Shown here: piece after piece, positions 36,316 through 45,198 of the stretch | Position numbering within the stretch: the stretch's first letter is position 1 | How the letters are laid out: each line of letters starts with the position of its first letter | Origin: Methylomonas sp. AM2-LC | GTDB taxonomy: Bacteria; Pseudomonadota; Gammaproteobacteria; Methylococcales; Methylomonadaceae | Reading direction: 5' to 3' | Assembly: GCF_039904985.1 (NCBI RefSeq) | Contig: NZ_CP157005.1 | Coordinates: 3,615,501-3,679,500 of the forward strand | DNA length: 64,000 bases | Program-made: the position numbers and the translations under genes | Notes under the pieces: model-generated | Told to the model about the DNA's origin: nothing | Databases searched by the model: none | Seen by the model: the letters and a program-made list of their open reading frames with translations, nothing else

Positions 36316-37815
36316 GAGTCACCTCTTGATCACTTAGGCTGTCATATCGAGCCGTGTCAGCCAGTGGCTCTTCAGTCAGCTTTAAACTTGTTTCCACCTG
36401 TGCTGGAATAGGTAAATCATTCAGTCGGGACAGGACGTTAACCACCTGTTCGAGACTCGTCACCCCTGCATCTAATAATTGTTTAACAGCACTCAATACG
36501 GTTTCTAAGCCATGAACCGGAACAGCGGCTAGCACTTTAGCCATAATCCGATCACCTTGTTGCCGTTCCCGGTGGCGTAACGCTGTTCGCAGTTGCGCAA
36601 ACAGCAACGGCATATCTTCAAAAGGCGCACCGTTACGCAATGCCCCCGGTTTTTTTCAATCAGCGGAATATAGTGCTGCCAATCATAGCTGACTTGATCA
36701 CGAGCCAACAGACGCGTATGGCGAGCAACGACGTCACTTTCGGTACAGATGTCGACCTTATCGGCATAAAGATGAATGGTGGCTTTGCGATTAGCGAGAT
36801 GACAGGGTACTGAGTATTGGTTGCGCTCCACGGTGACCAGACAGGTACTCGATACCCGAGCCAAGATCTCGATGTAGCCATCGAAAGGTGTTGGCATGGG
36901 CATAAGATAAATTTGCTCTTGCTCGAGCGCATCGGCTACCGTAATACCCGCATAATGGGGATGTTCAATTTCGGTCCAGAGGGCGCGGCATTTCAGATCA
37001 AGCCAGGTATTCAGCTCTTCAAAGCTACTAAAGCACTGTGTTTTGGCCTCTATCCAAACTCGACGCCTGGCATCCTGGACATTCTTCTCGATAATGCCTT
37101 TTTCCCAGCCGGAAGCCACATTACAGAAGTCCGGTTCAAACAAATAATGTGCCGTCATGGCGTAAAAACGTGAATTGATGATGCGACCATTACTTTTTTT
37201 GATGACTTTGTCGACCGCCGTTTTCATATTATCGTAAATACCGCGCTTGGGTATGCCACCCAGTGCAATGAAGGCTCGGGTATGCGCGTCGTAGAGCATT
37301 TCCTGGGTTTGCGTGGGATAGGCAGACAAAAAAAACGCGCGACTGGCGCACAGCTTGGTATGCGCCACTTGAATTTTACGATGGATACCGCCGATTATCT
37401 GCCATTCTTCGCTCCAATCAAATTGAAACGCTTCGCCTAGCTCGAATTTGAGCGGCACATAAGCGGATTTACCTGCGGTGATCGAATCGTTTTGCCAATG
37501 GCGGATATAAGCGGTAAGAAGGGAATAACTGCCGGTATAACCTTCTTTTTTGATCATTTGAAACAACATCAATCCGGTACGACGATCCCGTTTAGCGCGT
37601 TGGGCATCAACGTTTAATGCCAGCAACAATGCGGGAATATAAGCTGTCAGCTTGCTATTAACTCGGGATCGTTTGGGATACTTGTAGTCATCTGGGTTGC
37701 TTTCTTTAAGCCATGCCTTAATGGTGTTCCGCGACAGACTGGTCAGCCGCTGAATTTCACTGATGGACAGGTGGTCGCGATGAAACAACCGTCGAACTTT
37801 TGCGAACATTGACAT
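36308..37815 (-). CDS. istA: IstA transposase via -1 frameshift (copy 2)
   Basis: Identical in encoded protein to copy 1. Frame zero begins at ATG 37815 and meets A AAA AAC at 36655-36649; the -1 frame ends at 36308, overlapping istB. Catalytic Asp, Asp, Glu residues are intact. Confidence 0.83.
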
Positions 37816-37931
37816 GTAATGCACTCTCGTTTTGCTCCTGCCTAAAACATCAGCAGGATACGTGAATTGCCTGGTCAATTTTCGATTAGCACAACACTCT
37901 ATAAATGATCAATTTTCAACTAGCGCCAACA

Positions 37932-38157
37932 CGTAGACGAGTTTTGTCAGCGAACAATTACTTCATATCGACGCTACTCTTCATATATTAAATCTGTTTC
38001 CAGCTCTGAGCCGGTTTTAGATTTTTCGGAAGCATGGTTAATTTCAAAATGGTTGACAAATGGGACGCTTAAATTAGTGCGGTGTGATCATTGTCGTAGT
38101 GCGAAATTATTAATTAACGAACAGCAGTATTATGTTTGCTGTGTTTGCAGAACCTAA
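37932..38157 (+). pseudogene. FlhC-like C-terminal fragment
   Basis: Open frame from the IS edge: VDEFCQRTITSYRRYSSYIK, LDFSEAWLISKWLTNGTLKL, then the zinc quartet VRCDHCRSAKLLINEQQYYV CCVC, stop at 38155. The AW..R.L..G.L....C..C pattern and the two CxxC pairs match the C-terminal half of FlhC, the flagellar master regulator subunit, or of plasmid/phage FlhC-like proteins. The N-terminal part is lost at IS copy 2. Confidence 0.7.
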
Positions 38158-38236
38158 CTGAATTTTGGATGAAAAAATCACAAAAATCTCATCAATCCCA
38201 TGAATCAGCAAAGAACTAATTTGGTAGGGGGGGAAT

Positions 38237-38482
38237 TTGAAAGCGATTGATGTATTAAAACAAATAGCCTTGGCACTACAACAGTTAACTATGCCAGATA
38301 GGTTATGGTCAATTGAAGATCTGCAGACTTATTTTAACGTAAGATCGACAGTTGCCTACCGCATCAAGGATCAACCAAATTTCCCTAAACCGATAAGACT
38401 TCTCGACAATAGCCAGCCAAGATGGAGGCCACAAGATATAAAAGATTGGGCGGAAAGCCGACGCGAAAAAAATTCTGTCTAA
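38237..38482 (+). CDS. AlpA-type excisionase/regulator
   Basis: 81 residues from a TTG start preceded by a G-rich ribosome site. DRLWSIEDLQTYFNVRSTVA, YRIKDQPNFPKPIRL and RWRPQDIKDWAES are the winged helix-turn-helix of AlpA/MerR-like prophage regulators that bind att or promoter DNA. It lies beside tRNA-Leu and a tyrosine integrase, a normal place for an excisionase, although the tRNA gene separates the two. Confidence 0.75.
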   Translation: MKAIDVLKQIALALQQLTMPDRLWSIEDLQTYFNVRSTVAYRIKDQPNFPKPIRLLDNSQPRWRPQDIKDWAESRREKNSV

Positions 38483-38539
38483 ACTTCAGTGTGCTTTTTT
38501 TGTTTCAATACCCTATATGTTATTGATTTATATAGAATA

Positions 38540-38650
38540 ATGGTGCCGAGGAGAGGACTTGAACCTCCACAGAGTTACCTCTACTAGCACCTGAAGCTAG
38601 CGCGTCTACCAATTTCACCACCTCGGCTTAGGTTTGCTTGTACAAGCAAG
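38540..38650. repeat. 111-bp direct repeat containing tRNA-Leu (left copy)
   Basis: Matches 42599-42709 at 109 of 111 positions, covering the whole tRNA gene and a 16-bp palindrome TTGCTTGTACAAGCAA (38634-38649) at its 5' side. Probable attachment-site duplication of the integrase cassette. Outside it, GTTATTGATTTATA (38519-38532) and its complement (38656-38669) form an inverted repeat around this copy only. Confidence 0.8.
38541..38627 (-). tRNA. tRNA-Leu (anticodon CAG), left copy
   Basis: 87 nt including encoded CCA. Acceptor arms GCCGAGG/CCTCGGC, D-loop AATTGGTAGACGC, anticodon stem CTAGC/GCTAG around TTCAGGT (anticodon CAG), a long variable arm typical of leucine tRNA, and GGTTCAAGTCC in the T arm. 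Identical to the copy at 42600. Confidence 0.95.
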
Positions 38651-38747
38651 ATAGCTATAAATCAATAACTTAGTAAAATTTTAACACGGCTTAATATTTA
38701 CCTGCAAGCTCCTTGTCACACTGTAGTCACAGTGAGGAGTTAAACCC

Positions 38748-39695
38748 ATGTCCTCTATGAGAAAAAGAAACGGAAAATATCAAGTACAAGTCCGTAAAGA
38801 TGGTAACAATATCAGCAAAACATTTACTAACAAGTCCGATGCTATCAAATGGAGTAAAGAACAGGAAGTTAGTATTGAGCAAGGCAGCTACACATCAAAA
38901 AAAGAACTAGTCACGCTTTCATTCCTGCTTACCAAATGGGAACAGGTAGTTTTAGCAAATCTTAAAAGCTATAAAGTCGAAAAGTACAAAGTTGCTATGA
39001 TAAGCAGGGAAATAGGGCATCTTACCCTTGATAAGATCACCAGCAGCTTATTAGTTAAATACCGTGATGATAGACTAACAGTTGCAGCTAACCAAACCGT
39101 AAAGCATGAACTTGGCGTTATTCGCCGCGCCATGAAAAAAGGTATAGAATGGGGTTATGTTAACAGCGTACCTTTTTTAGCTTCGCCATCACTGAAAGGA
39201 CAAGCCAGAACCAGAAGGTTAAATGATGATGAAATTAAGCGGCTACTAGCCAGCACAGATGAATATTTGCAGCATGTCGTTATACTGCTAATCGAAACAG
39301 CAATGAGGCGCGGGGAACTAGCCGCTATTACCCTTAATGATATTGATCTTAAATTAAGGTTAATAACGCTAAGTGATACCAAAAACGGTGATGATAGAAT
39401 TATTCCGATTAGTAATAGGGCTTTAACTTCACTGCATTACCTAGTTGAACATGCCAAAACTGCAAAGCTATTAAATTACAAGAAAGAATGGCTAACAGAA
39501 AAGTTTATTACTCATTGCAAGGCTATTGGTGTTGATAATTTTAGGTTACACGATCTAAGGCATGAAGGCGTTTCCAAGTTGTTCGAGAAAGGCTTAAACA
39601 TGATAGAAGTAAGTTCTATTTCAGGCCATAAAGATTTAAGTATGCTCAAGCGTTATACACATATAAACCCGGTCACTTTAATCGCTAAATTATAA
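38748..39695 (+). CDS. Tyrosine recombinase/integrase
   Basis: 315 residues. N-terminal AP2-like arm-binding domain (KRNGKYQVQVRKDGNNISKT), SAM-like core-binding domain, then the catalytic domain with Arg in ETAMRRGELAA, HDLRHEGVSKL (His-x-x-Arg), SISGHKDLSMLKRYTH with the second His and the nucleophile Tyr. GAGGAG lies 8 bases before ATG. Located just inside the left tRNA-Leu copy, it most likely recombines within that tRNA sequence. Confidence 0.92.
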   Translation: MSSMRKRNGKYQVQVRKDGNNISKTFTNKSDAIKWSKEQEVSIEQGSYTSKKELVTLSFLLTKWEQVVLANLKSYKVEKYKVAMISREIGHLTLDKITSSLLVKYRDDRLTVAANQTVKHELGVIRRAMKKGIEWGYVNSVPFLASPSLKGQARTRRLNDDEIKRLLASTDEYLQHVVILLIETAMRRGELAAITLNDIDLKLRLITLSDTKNGDDRIIPISNRALTSLHYLVEHAKTAKLLNYKKEWLTEKFITHCKAIGVDNFRLHDLRHEGVSKLFEKGLNMIEVSSISGHKDLSMLKRYTHINPVTLIAKL

Positions 39696-40050
39696 CTGCA
39701 CATGAGTAAATATATTACATACAGTTAATTAAATATAAATTGCACGCAGTGTATAAGTGCAGCCTATCACAAAAGCTCTAGGTTATTGCAACTTATGGCT
39801 TTTTTATGCTCAAATAAAATAAGCAATATTAATAATATTTTAAGAAGCACAAAAATAATTTTAGAAAATTCAGTGGAGGTATTAAGGAAACCACCTGACC
39901 ATGCCTGCTAAAAAGGCTCCTACCCCTCCCCCATCAAATAAGAATAAACATAGTAATACGAATAATTATCATTCAACATAATAAGACTTATATAATGATG
40001 ATAGGAGTTAGCTGCACAATAAGATACACATTAGTGTGAAGGTGAATAAG
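39696..40050. other. AT-rich noncoding stretch after integrase
   Basis: No gene or clear repeat seen. Contains several short TATTA-rich runs and ends with the ribosome site AAGGTGA for the small gene that follows. Confidence 0.4.
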
Positions 40051-40296
40051 ATGAGTACACAAACAGATAAAACAGCACGCATAATAACATCAAGTATATT
40101 AACTATTGAGAATGATTATGCTAATGGATTGATCGATATTGATACCTTTGCTTATAGTTATGTTGCCATTATGGATATGGCGTACATAGTGCTGTTTGAT
40201 AGTGTCACGCCTAATGATAGTAATGTCAGATCGTATGAAAAGTTTGCTAATAATATGACCTTTAAGCGTATAGATAAGTTACTGAATAGAAACTAA
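40051..40296 (+). CDS. Small hypothetical protein of the integrase cassette
   Basis: 81 residues from ATG 40051 (AAGGTGA upstream); the frame opens at GTG 40036. The sequence (TARIITSSILTIENDYANGL, SYVAIMDMAYIVLFD) is helical and neutral with no motif I recognise. No signal peptide. It is the only plus-strand gene besides the integrase within the cassette. Confidence 0.5.
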   Translation: MSTQTDKTARIITSSILTIENDYANGLIDIDTFAYSYVAIMDMAYIVLFDSVTPNDSNVRSYEKFANNMTFKRIDKLLNRN

Positions 40297-40345
40297 ATAA
40301 GTGCACATAACCACATACAGTGGTACTGCATAGTGTAAAAAAGTG

Positions 40346-40800
40346 AAAAAGTGTCAAAATTGTCAATTTTGACAGTCGAGGGGGGGGGAAAAGGGAAAGG
40401 GGAAAAAAGGGGGGTATTTTTACGTGCAGCGTACCCCCTAATAAGAACTAGTATCCCACTACGCAATAATGTACACCCACCCATACCACATCAATACCAC
40501 CACATCAATGGGTATTAGCATACTAGTATACAGCTAAGTATTAGTATCTATCACTACACTACTACTTAGTAGTACACTAGTGGGTGGGTAGGAAGTATTA
40601 TTTATATTTAAAATTAGATACACCCCCCAAAATAACACTACGCGTCACATACCTCTAAAGCAGCATACTAATGGCTACCTATACAATAGTGCCTATCATA
40701 ATACAGTGTGAGGTTGTCATAGTGTGAGCTATGATGATGCATAAATTCTCCCAAAACCCTCCCCTCAACTATGACAATTTTGTCAATTTTGACACTTTTT
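40346..40800. repeat. 455-bp noncoding block framed by 17-bp inverted repeats
   Basis: AAAAAGTGTCAAAATTG at 40346-40362 is the exact complement of CAATTTTGACACTTTTT at 40784-40800; each is followed inward by TTGTCAA-type palindromes. Between them are a purine tract of G-runs (40381-40414), and many ACTAGT and ACTACTTAGTAGT palindromes. No open frame. The structure resembles a replication or processing region of a small mobile element; this is inference. Confidence 0.6.
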
Positions 40801-40850
40801 GAAAAATTCACATTAATGCAAAACATCAACAATTCAAACCGTGATTAATG

Positions 40851-41420
40851 TTAGTTAGAGTTGATGTTATTTTGCCCCGAATTTAACTCACTCTCCAGTT
40901 CCCTTTGGAGCTGCAATAGCTTTTCTGTTTGAATTTCAAATTCTTTACTACGTTTCAACATGTTGGATTTTATCTGCTCTGTAATCTTATTAATACATGA
41001 AGAGGTCTTACACTCATTAATCTGACGTTGATAACTAATATTATGATTATGACACTCAACAAGTGTAACTGATTCTAACTTAATATCTAAATCTGAAATT
41101 GAATCTTTAAGCAATGCAAGATAAACCTCTTGCTTAGCATTCTTTAGCAACAATGACGCATTATCTCTAGAGCCAATATAACCTATATAATCATTTGACT
41201 TAAAACAGCTGTCATTAATTTTATAAACTATATCATTAATATTATTAATCATAAAACCACTATTATAATTAATTTCTTTCGGAACTTCTTCTATATTTCC
41301 GGTCTCTAAAATATAGAAGCCCTTCAATTTATCTTTATTACTTGAAAGGCTACTAAATGAAGCAGAGTACACTGGATTAAATAAGAAGGATGTAATTATG
41401 AACAGCAATATTATTTTCAT
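40851..41420 (-). CDS. Secreted hypothetical protein
   Basis: 189 residues with a signal peptide (MKIILLFIITSFLFNPVYSA). The mature part is polar, contains five cysteines (one pair in ECKTSSCINK) and ends in a helical Gln/Glu-rich tail (EIQTEKLLQLQRELESEL) that could form a coiled coil. I recognise no family. It follows the sorting-tail gene by 13 bp on the same strand and is probably co-transcribed with it. Codon use is very AT-rich compared with genes outside the cassette, which suggests transfer. Confidence 0.6.
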   Translation of the reverse strand: MKIILLFIITSFLFNPVYSASFSSLSSNKDKLKGFYILETGNIEEVPKEINYNSGFMINNINDIVYKINDSCFKSNDYIGYIGSRDNASLLLKNAKQEVYLALLKDSISDLDIKLESVTLVECHNHNISYQRQINECKTSSCINKITEQIKSNMLKRSKEFEIQTEKLLQLQRELESELNSGQNNINSN

Positions 41421-41433
41421 AAAAACGTATATG

Positions 41434-42243
41434 TTATATTTGTGACTTATGTTTTGGAATAAAATTTATAAGCATAGCGTTTCTATTGCGGACAAATACC
41501 CAGTATAAAAAAACACTACCAAATAAATAAAATGTACTTTGAATCGGGACAGCCGCAATATTACCTGAGCTTACAGCCCAAACACCAAAATAAGGTGTAA
41601 TCTTTATATCAGGTTGCTGGTTTCCTGTACCCAATCCAAATCTGTATGCAGTACCATATACATCTTCTGAAGCCCAATAAGCTCCATGTTGTGGCGGATT
41701 GATATTATTAAAAAACGAATTACTTGGAATATTGAAACCAGAAATACCATTCAATTCGTTATAAAATAATTCACCGAATTGGCCTTGTGAATGAGTGCCA
41801 TCATTCCATAAAGGTAAAGCCCAAGCACTTGAATTGGCATAATTAATACTATTCAAATAACCAATAAATGCTTCCGCACCATACCAGCTTACTGCACCAC
41901 CAGGAAAAAAATCATAGCTATGCAAATTATAAACACCTACGGCATTATTATTAATAAAAACCTCACCAGTGTCATACATACCAAGAACATCATAAACAAC
42001 ACCGTTATTTGCATTAATAATAGCCTGAATTAAGCCGTTGTCATTCCCATATTGAGCAATAGCATTTGCTTCCATTGCACCTAACAGATTAGCATCAGCA
42101 GTCCAAGTAACATTTGTAACATCATCATAAACGACACTAATACCCTGCACGGTTTCCGCTATTAAACTGGCTTGTGAGCTATTAGTAATTGCTAGCCCAA
42201 CTAACAGTAAGCCTGTTATTGCTATCCTTTTAGAATTGATCAT
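41434..42243 (-). CDS. Exported DUF1566-like protein with VP-CTERM-type tail
   Basis: 269 residues. Signal peptide ends near SSQASL. The body has the pattern of DUF1566/Lcl-like secreted proteins (VYDDVTNVTWTADANLLGAM, NSSAWALPLWNDGTHSQGQFGELFYNEL, HGAYWASEDVYGTAYRFGL). The C-terminus, VPIQSTFYLFGSVFLYWVFV then RNRN, is a divergent VPLPA/PEP-CTERM sorting signal. Similar proteins are typical exosortase cargo in aquatic proteobacteria. It is cargo of the tRNA-Leu cassette. Confidence 0.72.
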   Translation of the reverse strand: MINSKRIAITGLLLVGLAITNSSQASLIAETVQGISVVYDDVTNVTWTADANLLGAMEANAIAQYGNDNGLIQAIINANNGVVYDVLGMYDTGEVFINNNAVGVYNLHSYDFFPGGAVSWYGAEAFIGYLNSINYANSSAWALPLWNDGTHSQGQFGELFYNELNGISGFNIPSNSFFNNINPPQHGAYWASEDVYGTAYRFGLGTGNQQPDIKITPYFGVWAVSSGNIAAVPIQSTFYLFGSVFLYWVFVRNRNAMLINFIPKHKSQI

Positions 42244-42598
42244 TGTTTCTATTCTCTGTGTAAATTTACTCTAGCTTTAACAGGTTCTAGTAACAATGTC
42301 AATGATTGATAAGTTACAGCATGATTGAATGCAATACATAGCAACAATGATGCGCTTATGAGATTAAGCGTTTAGCAGTGGTTTTGCGTTGCGATTATTG
42401 AGCTTAACCAAATAGGACTTGCAGCTTAATTATTGCCAAGGAAGATGTATTGTATAGTGGGTTTAATGCAGATATTTTTGGCTTGTAGTCAGTCACAACG
42501 TTGTCACAGCCTGTCACAAATTGTATAATAGCTTTCCCTTTTACGAGCTTAAAGGAAAATATCAAAACCGTTGATAGTTTATATAACTACTTGATTTT
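42244..42598. other. Promoter region of the cassette operon, otherwise empty
   Basis: Holds the 14/16 match to the ATGCAATACATTGCAT palindrome at 42329-42344. Minus-strand TGGCAATAATTAAGCT (42438-42423) has the GG and GC spacing of sigma54 promoters but several mismatches. Nothing else seen. Confidence 0.35.
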
Positions 42599-42709
42599 AT
42601 GGTGCCGAGGAGAGGACTTGAACCTCCACAGAGTTACCTCTACTAGCACCTGAAGCTAGCGCGTCTACCAATTTCACCACCTCGGCTAAAGTTTGCTTGT
42701 ACAAGCAAG
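42599..42709. repeat. 111-bp direct repeat containing tRNA-Leu (right copy)
   Basis: Counterpart of 38540-38650, differing at two positions just 5' of the tRNA (CTAAAG versus CTTAGG). Palindrome TTGCTTGTACAAGCAA is at 42693-42708. The repeats bound a 3948-bp interval. Confidence 0.8.
42600..42686 (-). tRNA. tRNA-Leu (anticodon CAG), right copy
   Basis: 87 nt, identical to the gene at 38541-38627, CCA encoded, anticodon CAG in loop TTCAGGT. Its upstream side (higher coordinates) adjoins the housekeeping isocitrate dehydrogenase gene, so this may be the resident copy. Confidence 0.95.
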
Positions 42710-42771
42710 GGTGAATTCTCATTATAAGAATCCCACCCCAACTTGTCAATACTTAGTCCCAGTAAACGCAG

Positions 42772-43782
42772 TTATGCCATGGCAGCAATAATGGCCTGAC
42801 CCATTTCGTATGTGCCTGTTTTACTGGCGGGGTTAAGGTCTGGGGTTACATAAATGCCTTCTTTAACAACTTTTTCAATGGCATTTTGCATACGTGTGGC
42901 GGCTTCGTGTTCACCGATATGATTAAGCATCATCACGCCTGCCATCATAACCGCGGTGGGATTAGCGATGTTTTTACCGGCAATATCGGGCGCACTGCCG
43001 TGTACGGCTTCGAACAAGGCTGCGGTTTCGCCGATGTTGGCACCGGGTATTAAGCCTAAGCCCCCTACCAAACCGGCGGTAAGATCGGACAAAATATCGC
43101 CAAACATATTAGTGGTAACCACCACATCAAATTGTTCGGGTTTCATTACCATATGCATACAGGCGGCATCGATGATTTTTTCGTCGAATTCGATATTAGG
43201 AAACTTGGCTGCGACTTCTCTGGCGGCTCTTAAAAACAACCCCTGGGTATATTTTAGAATATTGGCTTTGTGGCAAACGGTTACTTTTTTACGATTATTA
43301 TCAATGGCGTATTTAAAAGCATATTCCACAATACGTTTAGAACCGGCATAAGTGACTACCGCTAAGCTTTCGGCAATGTCTTTTTGCGGGGTTAAATAAT
43401 GCTCTAAACCAACATATAAGCCTTCGGTATTTTCTCTAACGATGACAATATCTACATCTTCAAAACGGGTTTTTACGCCGTTCCAGCTTTTGGCGGGTCT
43501 TACGTTGGCATATAAATCGTATTGTTTACGTAGTTCTACATTAATACTACGAAAACCTTCGCCCACCATAGTGGTTAACGGGCCTTTAAAAGCTAGCCGG
43601 GTTTCTGCGATGGATTGCATGGTGGCATCGGGTAATGGTGTGCCGGTTTTTTCAAAAGCAGACATACCCGCTTCAGCTTCTATCCAGTTTATTTTTGCCC
43701 CCGATGCGTTGATTACCGCGACGGCGGCATCCATAATCGAAGGGCCGATACCATCACCTTTAATTAATGTGACGTTGTGCAT
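42772..43782 (-). CDS. Isocitrate dehydrogenase, NAD-dependent type
   Basis: Decarboxylates isocitrate to 2-oxoglutarate; 336 residues of the isocitrate/isopropylmalate dehydrogenase family. LIKGDGIGPSIMDAA begins the fold; RENTEGLYVGLEH is the substrate-phosphate region with Arg and Tyr; catalytic Lys in VCHKANILK; metal-binding Asps in the signature NMFGDILSDLTAGLVGGLGL; NAD-binding EAVHGSAPDIAGKNIANPTA. The size and NTEGLY motif favour the short NAD-linked enzyme over isopropylmalate dehydrogenase, but homoisocitrate-type activity cannot be excluded. GGAGAGAG precedes ATG. Confidence 0.85.
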   Translation of the reverse strand: MHNVTLIKGDGIGPSIMDAAVAVINASGAKINWIEAEAGMSAFEKTGTPLPDATMQSIAETRLAFKGPLTTMVGEGFRSINVELRKQYDLYANVRPAKSWNGVKTRFEDVDIVIVRENTEGLYVGLEHYLTPQKDIAESLAVVTYAGSKRIVEYAFKYAIDNNRKKVTVCHKANILKYTQGLFLRAAREVAAKFPNIEFDEKIIDAACMHMVMKPEQFDVVVTTNMFGDILSDLTAGLVGGLGLIPGANIGETAALFEAVHGSAPDIAGKNIANPTAVMMAGVMMLNHIGEHEAATRMQNAIEKVVKEGIYVTPDLNPASKTGTYEMGQAIIAAMA

Positions 43783-44280
43783 TCACTCTCTCCTGAGGGT
43801 TTGAAAAAATTCGTTCATTTACAAACAGCGCCACACAGCGGCTGTATGGCGTTAAAATCATTATCATTTCGCAGCCTTAAACCTAAGCTTATCAAAGCAT
43901 GAAGGATGCGAAGTCTGCAAACTGGGCGGTTATCGCATGCAATGTAGCGTTTATGGTTCCACAGGTTCACCACGAACGCTAAACCACTAAGGTAAATCAT
44001 CTAATACTCTAAGCCTGGGCATTTTCATACCCACCTAACGCTTAATTAATTCAGATTACCGTTTCTGCGCAATCGCTGGAAATATTGCACCATTAAGGAT
44101 GCATAAGCAAGATACATACCGATTATAGCTTGGCGAATTCGCTACGCTGTCTAGCCTATAATGGTTTTTAAATTGCACCAAAAACTGGCAGCTCTATTCG
44201 TTTTGGTGCAAAAAATCGCTAGCCCTAACATGCCCATACCAGCGTACAATATTAAACCAATGCTTTAACCATTTTACGTC
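43783..44280. other. Gene-free stretch with degenerate REP hairpin
   Basis: AGCGTT (43946-43951) and AACGCT (43975-43980) enclose TATGGTTCCACAGGTTCACC, which resembles the loop of the hairpin at 49985-50038. The rest shows no gene. Confidence 0.4.
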
Positions 44281-45198
44281 ATGATAACAGTCGATAAACT
44301 TATTTTCGAATACCCTGGCCTGCGTGCCTTGGATAATGTCTCTTTCACCATTGCTCGAGGCAGCATTACCGCCTTGGTTGGGCCTAATGGCGCTGGCAAA
44401 ACTACTTTATTGCGGAGTATGGCGGCGTTGGCACAGCCGCAAAGCGGCCGTATCTTGATAGATGAGATAGATGTATTACAACAACCGCGTAGTTGCCATC
44501 GTTTAATTGGTTATTTATCAGACTTTTTTGGTCTATACCAGCAATTAAGCGTTCGGCAAAGCTTGCATTTTGTGGCACGTGCGCAAGGCATTGCTCAGCA
44601 GGATTGTGCGGCGGCCATTAGCCGGGTTAGCCAGTGCCTGCAAATTGAAGATCGCTTAGAAAAAATGCCTACAGAATTATCACGCGGCCAAAAGCAGCGC
44701 GTGGCAATTGCACAGGCCATTATTCATCAACCGCGTTTTTTGCTGCTTGACGAACCAGCCTCTGGTTTAGACCCGGGAGCGCGGCAGCATTTGGCAGACT
44801 TATTTGTAGCGTTACAAAAACAAGGTATGACACTTTTGGTGTCGTCGCATATTCTGGCAGAGCTGGAAGCGTATTCCACCGATATGCTGGTATTACGCCA
44901 AGGAAAAATTGTAGAACATGCCATGGTTAAAACCCGTAACCATCAACAGCAGTTTTATAAATTATTACTGGCTTGGCCAGTTGCCTCGCTGGCATCCATT
45001 TTACAATCGATAGAAACTGTCAGCGTTATTAAAATTGAAGACCAGCGCTTGGCCATATTGCAAATATCCGATCAAGCCAGTGCGCAACATGACTTGTTAA
45101 AAACCTTGTTAGCCCAGAATTTGCCGGTATGCGAATTTGCACCAGCGGCCAGCCATTTACAAGACACTTACTTACAAACACTGCAACTAAAACCATGA
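44281..45198 (+). CDS. ABC transporter ATP-binding protein
   Basis: 305 residues. Walker A GPNGAGKTTLL, Q-loop region LIGYLSDFFGLYQQLSV, signature LSRGQKQRVAIA, Walker B FLLLDEP and switch His in LLVSSHI. The C-terminal 90 residues are the accessory region common in CcmA/NatA-type exporters. Its stop codon overlaps the start of the permease gene (ATGA), so the two form one exporter. Substrate unknown. Confidence 0.9.
   Translation: MITVDKLIFEYPGLRALDNVSFTIARGSITALVGPNGAGKTTLLRSMAALAQPQSGRILIDEIDVLQQPRSCHRLIGYLSDFFGLYQQLSVRQSLHFVARAQGIAQQDCAAAISRVSQCLQIEDRLEKMPTELSRGQKQRVAIAQAIIHQPRFLLLDEPASGLDPGARQHLADLFVALQKQGMTLLVSSHILAELEAYSTDMLVLRQGKIVEHAMVKTRNHQQQFYKLLLAWPVASLASILQSIETVSVIKIEDQRLAILQISDQASAQHDLLKTLLAQNLPVCEFAPAASHLQDTYLQTLQLKP

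Larger units (their letters stand above)
35333..37931 (-). mobile_element. IS21-family insertion sequence, copy 2 (2599 bp)
   Basis: Same length, ends and encoded proteins as copy 1, same orientation, offset 9884 bp. Flanks are TAGAAAGT (left) and CGTAGACG (right), so no target duplication. The left end cuts a WYL-domain gene and the right end abuts an FlhC-like gene fragment, showing that the junctions come from rearrangement rather than a single insertion. Confidence 0.95.

Noticed and set aside
25449..37931. Composite transposon made of IS copies 1 and 2
   Set aside because: The outer flanks AGATTGTT and CGTAGACG do not match, so there is no target duplication for a joint move; recombination explains the structure better.
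40346..40800. CRISPR array or iteron array
   Set aside because: Repeats are a single inverted pair plus assorted palindromes, not regularly spaced direct repeats.
42423..42438. Sigma54 promoter upstream of the cassette sorting-tail gene
   Set aside because: Only GG/GC spacing and part of the -24 element fit; four specified positions mismatch.
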